Source: Thermohalobaculum sp039030715 | GTDB taxonomy: Bacteria; Pseudomonadota; Alphaproteobacteria; Rhodobacterales; Rhodobacteraceae | Length of the DNA: 64,000 nucleotides | Assembly: GCA_039030715.1 (NCBI GenBank) | Contig: JBCCDU010000001.1 | Span: forward strand, 71,742 to 135,741 | Reading direction: 5' to 3' | Shown: positions 35,885 to 44,454 of the stretch, one piece after another | Layout of the letters: the number at the start of each line of letters is the position of its first letter | How positions within the stretch are numbered: the stretch's first letter is position 1 | The notes under the pieces: model-generated | Databases searched by the model: none | The model's input: only the letters and a program-made list of their open reading frames with translations | What the model was told of the DNA's origin: nothing | Translations under genes and position numbers: made by a program

Positions 35885-37684
35885 TTAGTTCGGCAGGTGG
35901 AACACGGTCACTTGGCCGCCAAGAGCGGTGTAGTTGTTGAGGCCGGCATAGCCGCCCACAGCACCCAGACCATCGTTCGGGTTGACCAGACCGGCCGCGA
36001 GGCCGATGCCGGCCCATCCGCCGATGCCGGAATACACCGCCACATACTGCTTGCCTCGGTGGCTGTAGGTCATCACGTTGCCGATGATGCCGGACGGAGT
36101 CTTGAAGCGGTAAAGCTCCTCACCCGTATTGGCATCGACGGCTTTGAGATACCCCTCCAACGTGCCGTAAAATACGACATCGCCAGCGGTTGCCAGGGCA
36201 CCCGACCAGACCGAGAACTCCTCGGGCAGCGACCATTTGATCGAGCCGTCGGTCGCATCCCAGGCGATGAAGTTGCCCATGCCGCCATGGCTGTTCGGCG
36301 CGGGATACATCGACAGGGTCGCACCCACATAGGGCTGACCGGCAGTGTAGCTCACCCGGAACGGCTCGTAGTCCATGCAGACGTGGTTGGTCGGAACATA
36401 GTGCAGCTGGGTCTTCGGCGAGTAGGCCGCGGGCTGCTGGTCCTTGGTGCCAAGTGCTGCCGGGCAGATGCCGGTGGTGTTGACATCCTCGCCGTTCTGC
36501 TCGGTCGAATAGCGTGCCACGACCGCAGGGCGGCCATAGGTCTCGCTGTTCGGGTCCATGTCGACGCCCGTGGTCCAGTTAACCACCGGATCGAACTTCT
36601 CGGCCACCAGCAACTCGCCGGTGATCCGGTCCAGCGTATAACCCAGACCATTCCGGTCGAAATGCACCAGAAGTTTGCGCATCTCGCCATCAATTTCCTG
36701 ATCCGAGAGGATCATTTCATTGATGCCGTCATAGTCCCACTCGTCATGCGGGGTCATCTGATAGAACCACTTGGCCATCCCGTCATCCGGGTCACGGGCC
36801 ATGATGGTCATCGACCATTTGTTATCGCCCGGGCGCTGCGCCGGGTTCCAGGTAGAGGGGTTGCCGGTGCCGTAGTAGAAGAGATCGGCCTCGGGATCAT
36901 AGGAATACCAGCCCCAGGTCGCCCCGCCGCCGATTTTCCACTGATCGCCTTCCCAGGTCTTCAGCGAGCTGTCAGCGCCGATAGGCTTGCCCAGATGAGT
37001 GGTTTTCTCCGGATCGACCAGGATCTGATCGTCCGGACCCATGGAATAGGCACGCCATTCCTGCTCACCGGTTTCCATGTTGTAGGCTGTAACGTGGCTA
37101 TGCACGCCGAATTCGCCGCCCGAGATGCCGACGATGACCTTGTCCTTCACCGGCAGAACGGTCGCGGTGTTGGTCTCGCCCTTCGACGGATCGCCGTTCA
37201 CGGCAGTCCAGATCACCTTGCCGGATTTCGCGTCCAGCGCGACAACGGTGGTGTCCGCCTGATGCAAGAACAACTTGCCATTGGCATAGGCCGGTCCGCG
37301 GTTGACGGTGTCGCAGCACATCACGGGAATGACATCCGGGTCCTGCTTCGGCTCGTACTTCCACAGGATCCGACCGTCCGCGTTCAGATCCAGGGCATAA
37401 ACCTTGTTCGGGAACGGCGTGTGGACATACATCGTGTCGCCGATGACAAGGGGGCCGCCTTCATGGCCACGCAGCACGCCGGTCGAGAATGTCCAGGCCA
37501 CCTGCAGATCGCCAACATTCTCGTTGTTAATCTGGCCGAGGCGCGAGTAGCGCGTATTGGCATAATCGCCCGTCTGCAAAACCCAGTCATTCGGGTTCGA
37601 CGTGAGCGAGAGGACAGAGTCATTGGCAAGGGCTGCGCCAGATACGAACGTGCTGGCCAGAAGGCCAAGAACGATACGCTTCAT
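35885..37684 (-). CDS. xoxF: Lanthanide-dependent methanol dehydrogenase XoxF
   Basis: A 599-residue periplasmic PQQ dehydrogenase: signal peptide to about residue 20, then an eight-bladed quinoprotein propeller. The vicinal disulfide is C123-C124 (VMCCDTVNRG). The sequence D317-Y-D319 in HDEWDYDGIN carries the extra aspartate that separates lanthanide-dependent XoxF from calcium-dependent MxaF (where it is Ala). Methanol is oxidised to formaldehyde or formate, with electrons to XoxG. No mxaF gene is visible in the window. GGAGG lies upstream of the ATG. Confidence 0.96.
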   Translation of the reverse strand: MKRIVLGLLASTFVSGAALANDSVLSLTSNPNDWVLQTGDYANTRYSRLGQINNENVGDLQVAWTFSTGVLRGHEGGPLVIGDTMYVHTPFPNKVYALDLNADGRILWKYEPKQDPDVIPVMCCDTVNRGPAYANGKLFLHQADTTVVALDAKSGKVIWTAVNGDPSKGETNTATVLPVKDKVIVGISGGEFGVHSHVTAYNMETGEQEWRAYSMGPDDQILVDPEKTTHLGKPIGADSSLKTWEGDQWKIGGGATWGWYSYDPEADLFYYGTGNPSTWNPAQRPGDNKWSMTIMARDPDDGMAKWFYQMTPHDEWDYDGINEMILSDQEIDGEMRKLLVHFDRNGLGYTLDRITGELLVAEKFDPVVNWTTGVDMDPNSETYGRPAVVARYSTEQNGEDVNTTGICPAALGTKDQQPAAYSPKTQLHYVPTNHVCMDYEPFRVSYTAGQPYVGATLSMYPAPNSHGGMGNFIAWDATDGSIKWSLPEEFSVWSGALATAGDVVFYGTLEGYLKAVDANTGEELYRFKTPSGIIGNVMTYSHRGKQYVAVYSGIGGWAGIGLAAGLVNPNDGLGAVGGYAGLNNYTALGGQVTVFHLPN

Positions 37685-38007
37685 GGGTTTCCTCCACTTG
37701 AGAGACGGTGGTGTGAGATCAACCGTCTCGGAACCCGGCTTCAGCGATCTTCTTGTCACTGTGCGGGTCATGTTTGTTCGACAGCTTGTGCTGCCAGGGC
37801 TGCGTCTCACCGCCTGTTCCCGTCTGGGAACAGAACCATTCCGGTTTACCCACAGGAACCCTTCCGCAAACGACCGGGCGTTTCAAGCCTTTCTCAGAAT
37901 TTTCTCATGATTTTTTGCTGAAATGGCCTCCCAACCTCCGGAAGAGTAAATTGTCTTACTTTAGGGCAATGCTGTTTCGCGAAAAATAATTCCGGAATCC
38001 GGCTGGA
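37685..38007. promoter_or_regulatory. Upstream region of xoxF (323 bases, no gene)
   Basis: Between the metallohydrolase stop and xoxF. Read toward xoxF it contains ATTCCGGAAT (37989-37998) and TTTCGCGAAA (37975-37984), two perfect ten-base palindromes, then GCCCTAAAG (37959-37967, minus sense), a motif also found upstream of the hydroxymethylglutathione dehydrogenase gene, and an AT-rich part near 37890-37960. The promoter is presumably here; no certain -35/-10 pair was assigned. Confidence 0.5.
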
Positions 38008-39045
38008 TCACTCCCATTCGAGTTCCTTGAAGGCGGCCGTCACGTTGCGCGGATGGAACTCTTCGAACAGCAGCCAGTCCATTTCAGCGCCTCGCCCAAC
38101 CTCCCGAATCGCCTGAAGCATCGGCAGTCCGGCGGCAATGGCGGCACGCAACTCGACAATCAGCAGGTCGAGATAGGCTTTGGTCGGGGTCAGACCTTGC
38201 TCCCAGGACAGGATCACGGGGCCATGGCCGGGCACGATCCAATCGCCGACCGGCTCGGCAATGGCATCCTCCAGCAGCTTCTGCCAGCCGAGGACCGATC
38301 CATCCAGGGCCGGCGTGTGCCCAAGGAACGCGAGATCGCCGGCAAAGAGCACTCCGCTCGTTCGGTCGAGCACGGTCAAATCGTTATCCGTATGCGCCGT
38401 CGCGTGGGCCTGCAGCACCAGATCGCGGGCGCCGCCCAGATTGAGCGTGAGTTCCTCGGCGACTTCGCGCGAAGGCAAAACAACCTCGCTGCCTCCGAAT
38501 GCAGGCCCGATCAGACGGCCCATCGCTTCGAGATAAGTCTCGCTGCGGTCCTCCAGCGCGGGTGCCATACGGGCGTGGCCGATCACCTCGGCCCCCTCGT
38601 CTGCGAAGGCGGCTGTGCCCATGACATGATCCGGGTGCATATGCGTGAGGATGACATAGCGGATCGGCAGATCTGTTTCGGCGCGGATGGCGGCCAGCAG
38701 CGCTTTGCCAACGACCAGCGAGCCGCCGGTATCGATGACCGCCACAGCCTCCGACCCAATGACGAAACCCTGGTTCGAGACATCGCCCAGATTACGGGCA
38801 TCCGGCTCCTGATGGAGGCCTTGATGGACGAAGACGCCCGGCGCCACCTCGCTGATAGTATAGTCCGGCGTCTCGCCCGCCTTCACGCAGGCAAAACTTT
38901 GCACCTGGACGAGCGGCGAAAATCCGGCGGCACCCCGCCGCGCCTGGACACGGCATTCCTCCAATGTCTCCGCTCCAGGCAGGCGTTCAGTACGGCAATC
39001 CGCCGGGGCACCGACCAGACACGCGCTGAGAAGGAGTTCAAACAT
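38008..39045 (-). CDS. Quinoprotein relay zinc metallohydrolase (SoxH-like) with N-terminal four-cysteine domain
   Basis: A 345-residue protein. Residues 1-57 form the small four-cysteine unit (C9, C17, C31, C53), homologous to two stand-alone proteins in this window. The rest is a metallo-beta-lactamase domain with H135-x-H137-x-D139-H140 (HMHPDH) and further ligands in QAHATAHTDND, FAGDLAF and VPGHGPV. It resembles the SoxH-related metallohydrolases found with the SoxYZ-like carrier in quinoprotein loci. The substrate is unknown; a thiol conjugate or carrier-bound group is a reasonable guess. It follows fghA by six bases. Confidence 0.82.
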   Translation of the reverse strand: MFELLLSACLVGAPADCRTERLPGAETLEECRVQARRGAAGFSPLVQVQSFACVKAGETPDYTISEVAPGVFVHQGLHQEPDARNLGDVSNQGFVIGSEAVAVIDTGGSLVVGKALLAAIRAETDLPIRYVILTHMHPDHVMGTAAFADEGAEVIGHARMAPALEDRSETYLEAMGRLIGPAFGGSEVVLPSREVAEELTLNLGGARDLVLQAHATAHTDNDLTVLDRTSGVLFAGDLAFLGHTPALDGSVLGWQKLLEDAIAEPVGDWIVPGHGPVILSWEQGLTPTKAYLDLLIVELRAAIAAGLPMLQAIREVGRGAEMDWLLFEEFHPRNVTAAFKELEWE

Positions 39046-39051
39046 CGCGGC

Positions 39052-39876
39052 TCACAACCTCGCTGCATGCCAGCGGATATGGTCCTCGATAAAGCTGGCC
39101 ACGAAGAAGTAGGAATGGTCATAGCCCGGTTGCATCCGGAACACATTCGCCGTGCGGCTGCGGCTGAGGGCGGCGGAAAGCGCCTCGGGCTTCAGCAGGT
39201 CCAGAAAGTCATCCTTGGCCCCCTGATCGATCAGCATATCGCGCGACCAGCCGAGTTCCTCGACCAGCAGCGTGGCGTCATGGCCGGTCCATTTGCGCTC
39301 ATCGGCGCCCAGATAGGCCCCAAGCTGTTTGCGCCCCCAATCCGACGCCGTGGGATTGGCAATCGGCGCAAAGGCGGACAGCGAGCGATAAATCTCGGGG
39401 TTTTTCAGGGCCAGCGTGATCGCGCCATGGCCACCCATCGAATGCCCGGTGACACCTTGCCGATCCGCATCGATGGCGAAGTTATCGATTACAGTCTTCT
39501 GTAAATCCTGGGTGATGTAGGAATACATCTGGAAATGCGGCGCCCAGGGGTCCTCGGTCGCGTCGACATAGAAGCCTGCGCCCTGCCCCAGATCGTAGGC
39601 TTCGTCATTCGCGACCCCCTCACCCCGCGGCGAGGTGTCGGGAAAAATCAGTGCGACGCCGTTCTCCGCCGCGAAGGCCTGAGCCATCGCCTTGGTCATC
39701 GCGTTCTCGTGGGTGCAGGTCAGGCCCGACAGATACCAGAGACAGGCGACCCGTTCGGAGGCCACCATCGGCGGCATGTAGACCGCAAAGGTCATCTCGC
39801 AATTCGTGCTGCTGGCCTGGTGTTTGTAGACCCCTTGCACGCCACCGAAACAGGCGTTCTCCGACACGGTTTCCAT
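39052..39876 (-). CDS. fghA: S-formylglutathione hydrolase
   Basis: A 274-residue esterase-D family serine hydrolase that splits S-formylglutathione to formate and glutathione. The nucleophile elbow is GHSMGGHGA, and conserved features include WYLSGLTCTHENA and the late GYDHSYFFVASFIEDH. It follows the dehydrogenase in the same operon and completes glutathione-linked formaldehyde oxidation. Confidence 0.95.
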   Translation of the reverse strand: METVSENACFGGVQGVYKHQASSTNCEMTFAVYMPPMVASERVACLWYLSGLTCTHENAMTKAMAQAFAAENGVALIFPDTSPRGEGVANDEAYDLGQGAGFYVDATEDPWAPHFQMYSYITQDLQKTVIDNFAIDADRQGVTGHSMGGHGAITLALKNPEIYRSLSAFAPIANPTASDWGRKQLGAYLGADERKWTGHDATLLVEELGWSRDMLIDQGAKDDFLDLLKPEALSAALSRSRTANVFRMQPGYDHSYFFVASFIEDHIRWHAARL

Positions 39877-39887
39877 GGGTTTCTCCC

Positions 39888-40346
39888 TTAGCGTTTTTCG
39901 ATTGTCCCCTGACAGTGAATGGGGAAGTTGACCGAGCGGGCGATGAAACAGACCTCATGCGCCTTGTGGTGGACTTCATCGGCAACGGACGTGTCGCCGG
40001 CCGAGATGGTAACATGCGGGCGCAGCATCGCCTGGGTGAACCGGCCCGAGCCATCCGGGTTCATCGCCATCTCGGCCCTGGCTTGATCTTCATAGGCCTC
40101 GACCACCAAACCGGCCTCCATCCCCAGATGCAGGAACCACAGCATGTGGCAGGTCGAAACGGCGCTCAGCAACGCCTGCTCCGGGTTCATGCGCCCGGGG
40201 TCGCCGCGGAACGAAGGGTCCGAGGATCCGAAAATCGGTGCGATCCCGGGGAAGACAATCTCGTGGTTGCGCGAATAACCCTTATAGGTCTGCGTGCCCG
40301 CACCCTCATTCCCGGTCCAGCGAATGGTGGCCTGATATTCGTGCAT
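39888..40346 (-). CDS. OsmC family peroxiredoxin-like protein
   Basis: A 152-residue OsmC/Ohr-fold protein. The conserved residues of the family are seen in PEQALLSAVSTCHMLWFLHL, with one catalytic-type cysteine; a second cysteine occurs in VCFIARS. It probably reduces organic hydroperoxides or acts on thiol adducts. Its ATG shares one base with the gshA stop (TGATG), so both are coupled, which ties it to glutathione and formaldehyde stress. Confidence 0.82.
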   Translation of the reverse strand: MHEYQATIRWTGNEGAGTQTYKGYSRNHEIVFPGIAPIFGSSDPSFRGDPGRMNPEQALLSAVSTCHMLWFLHLGMEAGLVVEAYEDQARAEMAMNPDGSGRFTQAMLRPHVTISAGDTSVADEVHHKAHEVCFIARSVNFPIHCQGTIEKR

Positions 40347-41716
40347 CAGTAGCTGTACTCTTTATAGATGCGGGTCAGATCGCCGCCCCACGCGCCGTTG
40401 TAGCGGGCAAGCAGCTCATCCGCCGGGGTCTGGCCGCTTTCCACAGTTTCCTGCAGCGCGTTGAGGAAATGGGTCTCGTCCGGGATCATCCCGCCTGCAC
40501 CGGCACGAGCGCGGGACTTCAGTCCAGCATGGGCAATCGCCACGCAATCCCGCGCGAGGTCGCGCATCTTGCGCCCGCGGATTTCAGCATCCAGCCCCAG
40601 GACCGAGGCGTCGATGCGCAACCGCTCGCGCTCCTCCGCTGTCCAATCCTTGGCCAGGTCCCAGGCTGCATCCAACGCGGACTGATCGTAAGTCAGACCC
40701 ACCCAGAAGGCAGGCAGCGCGCAAAGCCTGCGCCAGGGGCCACCATCGGCGCCGCGCATCTCGATGAACTTCTTGATCCGCGCTTCGGGGAAGATTGTCG
40801 TCAGGTGGTCGGCCCAATCGCTCAGCGTTGGAACTTCGCCCGGTAACGCAGGCAATTCACCCTTCAGGAAATCCCGGAACGACTGGCCCAGCGCATCGAT
40901 ATACACCCCGTCGCGATAGACGAAGTACATCGGGACATCGAGGGCGTATTGCACCCAGGCCTCGAAGCCGAACCCGTCCTCGAAGACGAAGGGCAGCATC
41001 CCCGTGCGATCCGCATCCAGATCGCGCCAGATGCGGCTGCGCCAGGACTTGTGGCCATTCGGCTTGCCCTCGAAAAATGGCGAGTTCGCAAACAAGGCGG
41101 TCGCCACCGGTTGCAGCGCCAGCGCGACGCGCAGCTTTTGCACCATGTCGGCCTCGCTGGCGAAGTCCAGATTCACCTGCACTGTGCAGGTCCGGTACAT
41201 CATCTGCGTGCCATGGGTACCGACCTCGCCCATATAACGGGTCATCAGCGCGTAGCGGCCCTTGGGCATCACATCCATCTGCTCATGCGCCCAGACCGGG
41301 GCGGCGCCCAGGCCGATAAAACCAACACCGATCTCGTCCGCCACCGATTTGACCTCGGCCAGATGGGTATTCACCTCGTCGCAGGTTTCGTGAATGGTTT
41401 CGACCGGGGCGCCGGACAGCTCAAGCTGACCACCGGGCTCCAGGCTGACATTCGCGCCACCCTTGGTCAGCCCGATGATGTTGCCGCCTTCCTCCAACGG
41501 GGCCCAGCCAAAACGGTCGCGCAGCCCCTCCAGCACGGCGCGGACCGAGCGGACGCCCTCATATGGCAACGGCTTTAGGGTGTCGACGCAATAACCGAAC
41601 TTCTCATGCTCGGTCCCAATGCGCCAATCTGCCTTGGGCTTGCATCCTGCGGCCAGATAGGCGGCAAGGTCGTCCTGGCTCTCGATCGGGCCACCACCTT
41701 GTTGTGGAATTGACAT
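40346..41716 (-). CDS. gshA: Glutamate-cysteine ligase (plant/alphaproteobacterial type)
   Basis: A 456-residue ATP-dependent ligase that makes gamma-glutamylcysteine, the first step of glutathione synthesis. Family features are WRIGTEHEKFGY, SLEPGGQLELSGAP and TCTVQVNLDF. It is of the class found in plants and alphaproteobacteria, not the E. coli class. Its presence inside the formaldehyde operon would raise the glutathione supply when methanol is oxidised. Confidence 0.93.
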   Translation of the reverse strand: MSIPQQGGGPIESQDDLAAYLAAGCKPKADWRIGTEHEKFGYCVDTLKPLPYEGVRSVRAVLEGLRDRFGWAPLEEGGNIIGLTKGGANVSLEPGGQLELSGAPVETIHETCDEVNTHLAEVKSVADEIGVGFIGLGAAPVWAHEQMDVMPKGRYALMTRYMGEVGTHGTQMMYRTCTVQVNLDFASEADMVQKLRVALALQPVATALFANSPFFEGKPNGHKSWRSRIWRDLDADRTGMLPFVFEDGFGFEAWVQYALDVPMYFVYRDGVYIDALGQSFRDFLKGELPALPGEVPTLSDWADHLTTIFPEARIKKFIEMRGADGGPWRRLCALPAFWVGLTYDQSALDAAWDLAKDWTAEERERLRIDASVLGLDAEIRGRKMRDLARDCVAIAHAGLKSRARAGAGGMIPDETHFLNALQETVESGQTPADELLARYNGAWGGDLTRIYKEYSY

Positions 41717-41806
41717 GAGTGGTGGCCCCTTCTGCTGCCTGCACGCGTTCTGCGCAGCTAATCCCAGCGGATGATTTCTGCAAGAACGCTTTTGTCATGC
41801 GCTACG

Positions 41807-42208
41807 TCAGGCGCCGAAACGGTCCTTCAATGCGCCGAAGCCAGCTTCGTAAACCCCGGCGATAGCGTCCTCCGCCCCATCACCCGCAGGTTCGAACGTT
41901 GCGGACCATGTAAGGATCGACGATCCGCCGGTATCGCTGACACTGATGATCGAGCGATAGTCGGACACTGGCAAGGGGCCGGAGAGGATCTCGTAGGCAT
42001 ATGACATGCCATCGACACCCAACAGTTTCTCGACAATCACCGCCCCGCCGCCAAGGTCGAGATGGCGCAGCTCGGCGCCGTCCTTGCTCTCAGCGCTCGA
42101 GTCTTGAACCGCCGGGTGCCAGCTATCCAGCGCCTGAAAATCGCCGATGGCCGACCAGACATCAACCGCCGGCACATTCAGGATGAGGCTGCGCGACACG
42201 AGGGACAT
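41807..42208 (-). CDS. MxaD-like SRPBCC protein without signal peptide
   Basis: A 133-residue START/SRPBCC protein (VPAVDVWSAIGDFQALDSWHPAV) related to the exported protein at 24806-25345, but with no signal peptide, so it should be cytoplasmic. It lies between the hydroxymethylglutathione dehydrogenase and gshA. Proteins of this group occur in methylotrophy loci; the ligand is unknown. Confidence 0.75.
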   Translation of the reverse strand: MSLVSRSLILNVPAVDVWSAIGDFQALDSWHPAVQDSSAESKDGAELRHLDLGGGAVIVEKLLGVDGMSYAYEILSGPLPVSDYRSIISVSDTGGSSILTWSATFEPAGDGAEDAIAGVYEAGFGALKDRFGA

Positions 42209-42269
42209 GGGCTCTCTCCCCTATTGACGGGCGGGACTATGGCCCGCCTTGGCCCGAGTTGGGTCCGCT

Positions 42270-43382
42270 TCAGAAGGTAACGACCGCGCGGATCGATTTA
42301 CCCTCATGCATCAGATCGAAGCCCTCGTTAATCTGCTCCAGCGGCATGGTGTGGGTGATCATCGGATCGATGTCGATCTTGCCGTCCATGTACCAATCAA
42401 CGATCTTCGGCACGTCTGTCCGACCGCGCGCGCCACCGAATGCCGTGCCGCGCCAGACCCGCCCGGTGACAAGCTGGAAGGGGCGGGTCGCGATTTCCGC
42501 CCCAGCGGGCGCGACCCCGATGATCACGCTCTCGCCCCAACCTTTATGCGCACATTCAAGGGCTTGTCGCATGACATTCACGTTGCCCGTCGCGTCGAAG
42601 GAGTAGTCCGCGCCGCCTCCGGTCAGTTCGACCAGATGGGCCACGACATCGCCGTCGATCTTCGTCGGATTGACGAAATCGGTCATGCCAAACTGGGTCG
42701 CCATGTTCATCTTGGATTCGTTGATATCGACGCCAACGATCTGGTCGCAGCCCGCCAGACGCAGGCCCTGGATCACGTTCAACCCGATACCGCCCAGACC
42801 GAACACCACGCAGCGCGAGCCGATTTCGACCTTCGCCGTGTTAATCACCGCGCCGATCCCGGTGGTGACACCGCAGCCGATATAGCAAATCTTGTCGAAC
42901 GGCGCGTCCTTGCGAACCTTGGCCAGGGCAATTTCCGGCAGCACAGTATGGTTCGCGAATGTCGAGCAGCCCATGTAGTGCAAGATCGGCGTACCATCCA
43001 GCATCGAGAAGCGCGAGGTGCCGTCAGGCATCAGCCCCTGGCCCTGGGTAACGCGGATTTTCTGGCAGAGATTGGTTTTGGGATTGAGGCAGTAATCGCA
43101 CTCGCGGCATTCCGGCGTGTAAAGCGGGATGACATGATCGCCGACCTCCAGCGAGGTCACGCCCTCGCCGATCTCCACCACCACGCCAGCACCCTCATGG
43201 CCCAGGATGGCGGGGAACAGCCCCTCCGGATCCGCACCCGAGCGGGTGAATTCGTCGGTGTGGCAGATCCCTGTGGCCTTGATCTCGACCAGCACTTCGC
43301 CGGCTTTCGGCCCTTCCAGGTTAACCTCCATCACCTCCAACGGCTTGCCTGCCGCGGTCGCCACTGCTGCGCGCGTCTTCAT
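42270..43382 (-). CDS. frmA: S-(hydroxymethyl)glutathione dehydrogenase (class III alcohol dehydrogenase)
   Basis: A 370-residue zinc alcohol dehydrogenase that oxidises the formaldehyde-glutathione adduct with NAD. The catalytic zinc region reads TGICHTDEFTRSGADPEG and GHEGAGVV, the structural zinc loop CRECDYCLNPKTNLC, and the Rossmann loop FGLGGIGLNVIQG. It is also called flhA or adhC. It heads the leftward formaldehyde operon down to 38008. Upstream are two AT-rich palindromes and a motif shared with xoxF. Confidence 0.95.
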   Translation of the reverse strand: MKTRAAVATAAGKPLEVMEVNLEGPKAGEVLVEIKATGICHTDEFTRSGADPEGLFPAILGHEGAGVVVEIGEGVTSLEVGDHVIPLYTPECRECDYCLNPKTNLCQKIRVTQGQGLMPDGTSRFSMLDGTPILHYMGCSTFANHTVLPEIALAKVRKDAPFDKICYIGCGVTTGIGAVINTAKVEIGSRCVVFGLGGIGLNVIQGLRLAGCDQIVGVDINESKMNMATQFGMTDFVNPTKIDGDVVAHLVELTGGGADYSFDATGNVNVMRQALECAHKGWGESVIIGVAPAGAEIATRPFQLVTGRVWRGTAFGGARGRTDVPKIVDWYMDGKIDIDPMITHTMPLEQINEGFDLMHEGKSIRAVVTF

Positions 43383-43480
43383 GGTGTTCTCCCCTTCAAG
43401 ATACTGTCTGCAAAGCCGTTGCCCGGCTCATTAACTAGGGAAACCGTACCATGATGTTGGCGGAGCGGAAGCAGGAGGCC

Positions 43481-43531
43481 CCAAAAATTATTTTTGGATT
43501 TCGCCGATTTGGAAAATTTTTCCTTTAGGGC
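43481..43531. promoter_or_regulatory. AT-rich palindromes and GCCCTAAAG motif upstream of the dehydrogenase
   Basis: CCAAAAATTATTTTTGG (43481-43497) is a perfect palindrome around one base; GGAAAATTTTTCC (43511-43523) is another. Directly next to it is GCCCTAAAG (43523-43531, minus sense), also found upstream of xoxF. They lie 99-149 bases upstream of the dehydrogenase start and just after the stop of the small four-cysteine gene, so they could be operators, a terminator for that gene, or both. Confidence 0.5.
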
Positions 43532-43735
43532 TTAGATGCGTTCCTCAAGGCCCACCAGCGCACAATGCCAAGATTTCACCTTCCATTTCGGGTGCATCAC
43601 CTGCCAACGCGAGACGCGGGGGAGCGAGGAATACATGCATTGCCCCGGATCGCCGCCGGTCAGGGTCAGCCTCAGATGGTGTGACTGGCACTCCTGCGGC
43701 GCGCTCAACAGACACGCAATGACGATGAGTTCCAT
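43532..43735 (-). CDS. Small four-cysteine protein, copy 2
   Basis: A 67-residue protein (MELIVIACLLSAPQEC at the N-terminus; HPKWKVKSWHC near the end). Its four cysteines align with those of the 68-residue protein at 32905-33111 and, less closely, with the N-terminal domain of the SoxH-like metallohydrolase. The start at 43735 is the one that aligns with these. It lies upstream of the dehydrogenase gene on the same strand. Function unknown. Confidence 0.7.
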   Translation of the reverse strand: MELIVIACLLSAPQECQSHHLRLTLTGGDPGQCMYSSLPRVSRWQVMHPKWKVKSWHCALVGLEERI

Positions 43736-43830
43736 GGGCGGCCCTTCCTCGGATGGTTGAATTGGCTTGCCTGCCGTCACGTTATGCATAGCTTCAATCC
43801 CCAGAAGTTCAAATCGAGACAGGATCGTCC

Positions 43831-44454
43831 ATGCGCCGCGCCCCGCTGATAATCGCCCTGACCGCCCTGTTGGCGAGCCCGCTACCCGCGGCCGAACCGA
43901 TTGACCTGTTGTTCTACACCCAGCATCTGGAGCAGACGGCCCCGGAGGTGAAGCTGCACTACCTCCACACCCGTCAGGGGGCCAGCCAAGCCCTGGGTCC
44001 GACGCTGGAAAGTGCGATACTGCTGCGCCGCGAGACAGTGGGCGACGATCTGGAAATCATCGTCACGCTGGATGCGGATGGCGCGGGGCGTCAGCTCGAC
44101 AGTTTTCGCGGCGTGCCCGGCAATCCGATCCTGATGGTGTTTATGGAATCGATTGTCGGATCGCTCAGCAAGGCGACCGGGGGCAGCCCCTTCTATATCC
44201 GCAACCGGCTGAAAGAAGGCTTCGCTGCCGGTCAAGTCTTCGACCAGGCAGGCGAGAGCACGATCCTGATGGAGCCCTTCCTGACCGACCGCAACCGGCA
44301 CCGCATGGGCCCCTTCGCCAATTTGCAGATCGAGATGACGCTGGATCCCGCGCGGCCGGGCATGTTCGGCACGCTGAACGCCTCGGTCCGCGATCCTGAC
44401 GACCCTGAACTGCTCTACTATCTCGAGGAGATGCGCTTTGTTGAAGCCAACTAG
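43831..44454 (+). CDS. Secreted protein of unknown function
   Basis: A 207-residue exported protein: signal peptide to about residue 21, then a mostly beta-rich domain with LFYTQHLEQTAP and FLTDRNRHRMGPFANLQIEMTL (two separate stretches). The mature part has no cysteine. The next gene overlaps its end by 17 bases. It is divergent from the four-cysteine gene. I do not recognise the family; the location in a methanol locus is the only clue. Confidence 0.62.
   Translation: MRRAPLIIALTALLASPLPAAEPIDLLFYTQHLEQTAPEVKLHYLHTRQGASQALGPTLESAILLRRETVGDDLEIIVTLDADGAGRQLDSFRGVPGNPILMVFMESIVGSLSKATGGSPFYIRNRLKEGFAAGQVFDQAGESTILMEPFLTDRNRHRMGPFANLQIEMTLDPARPGMFGTLNASVRDPDDPELLYYLEEMRFVEAN

Noticed and set aside
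35855..37921. 688-codon plus-strand open frame over xoxF
   Set aside because: It lies opposite a clear xoxF gene with signal peptide and family motifs; its translation has no recognisable domain and results from GC-rich codon bias.
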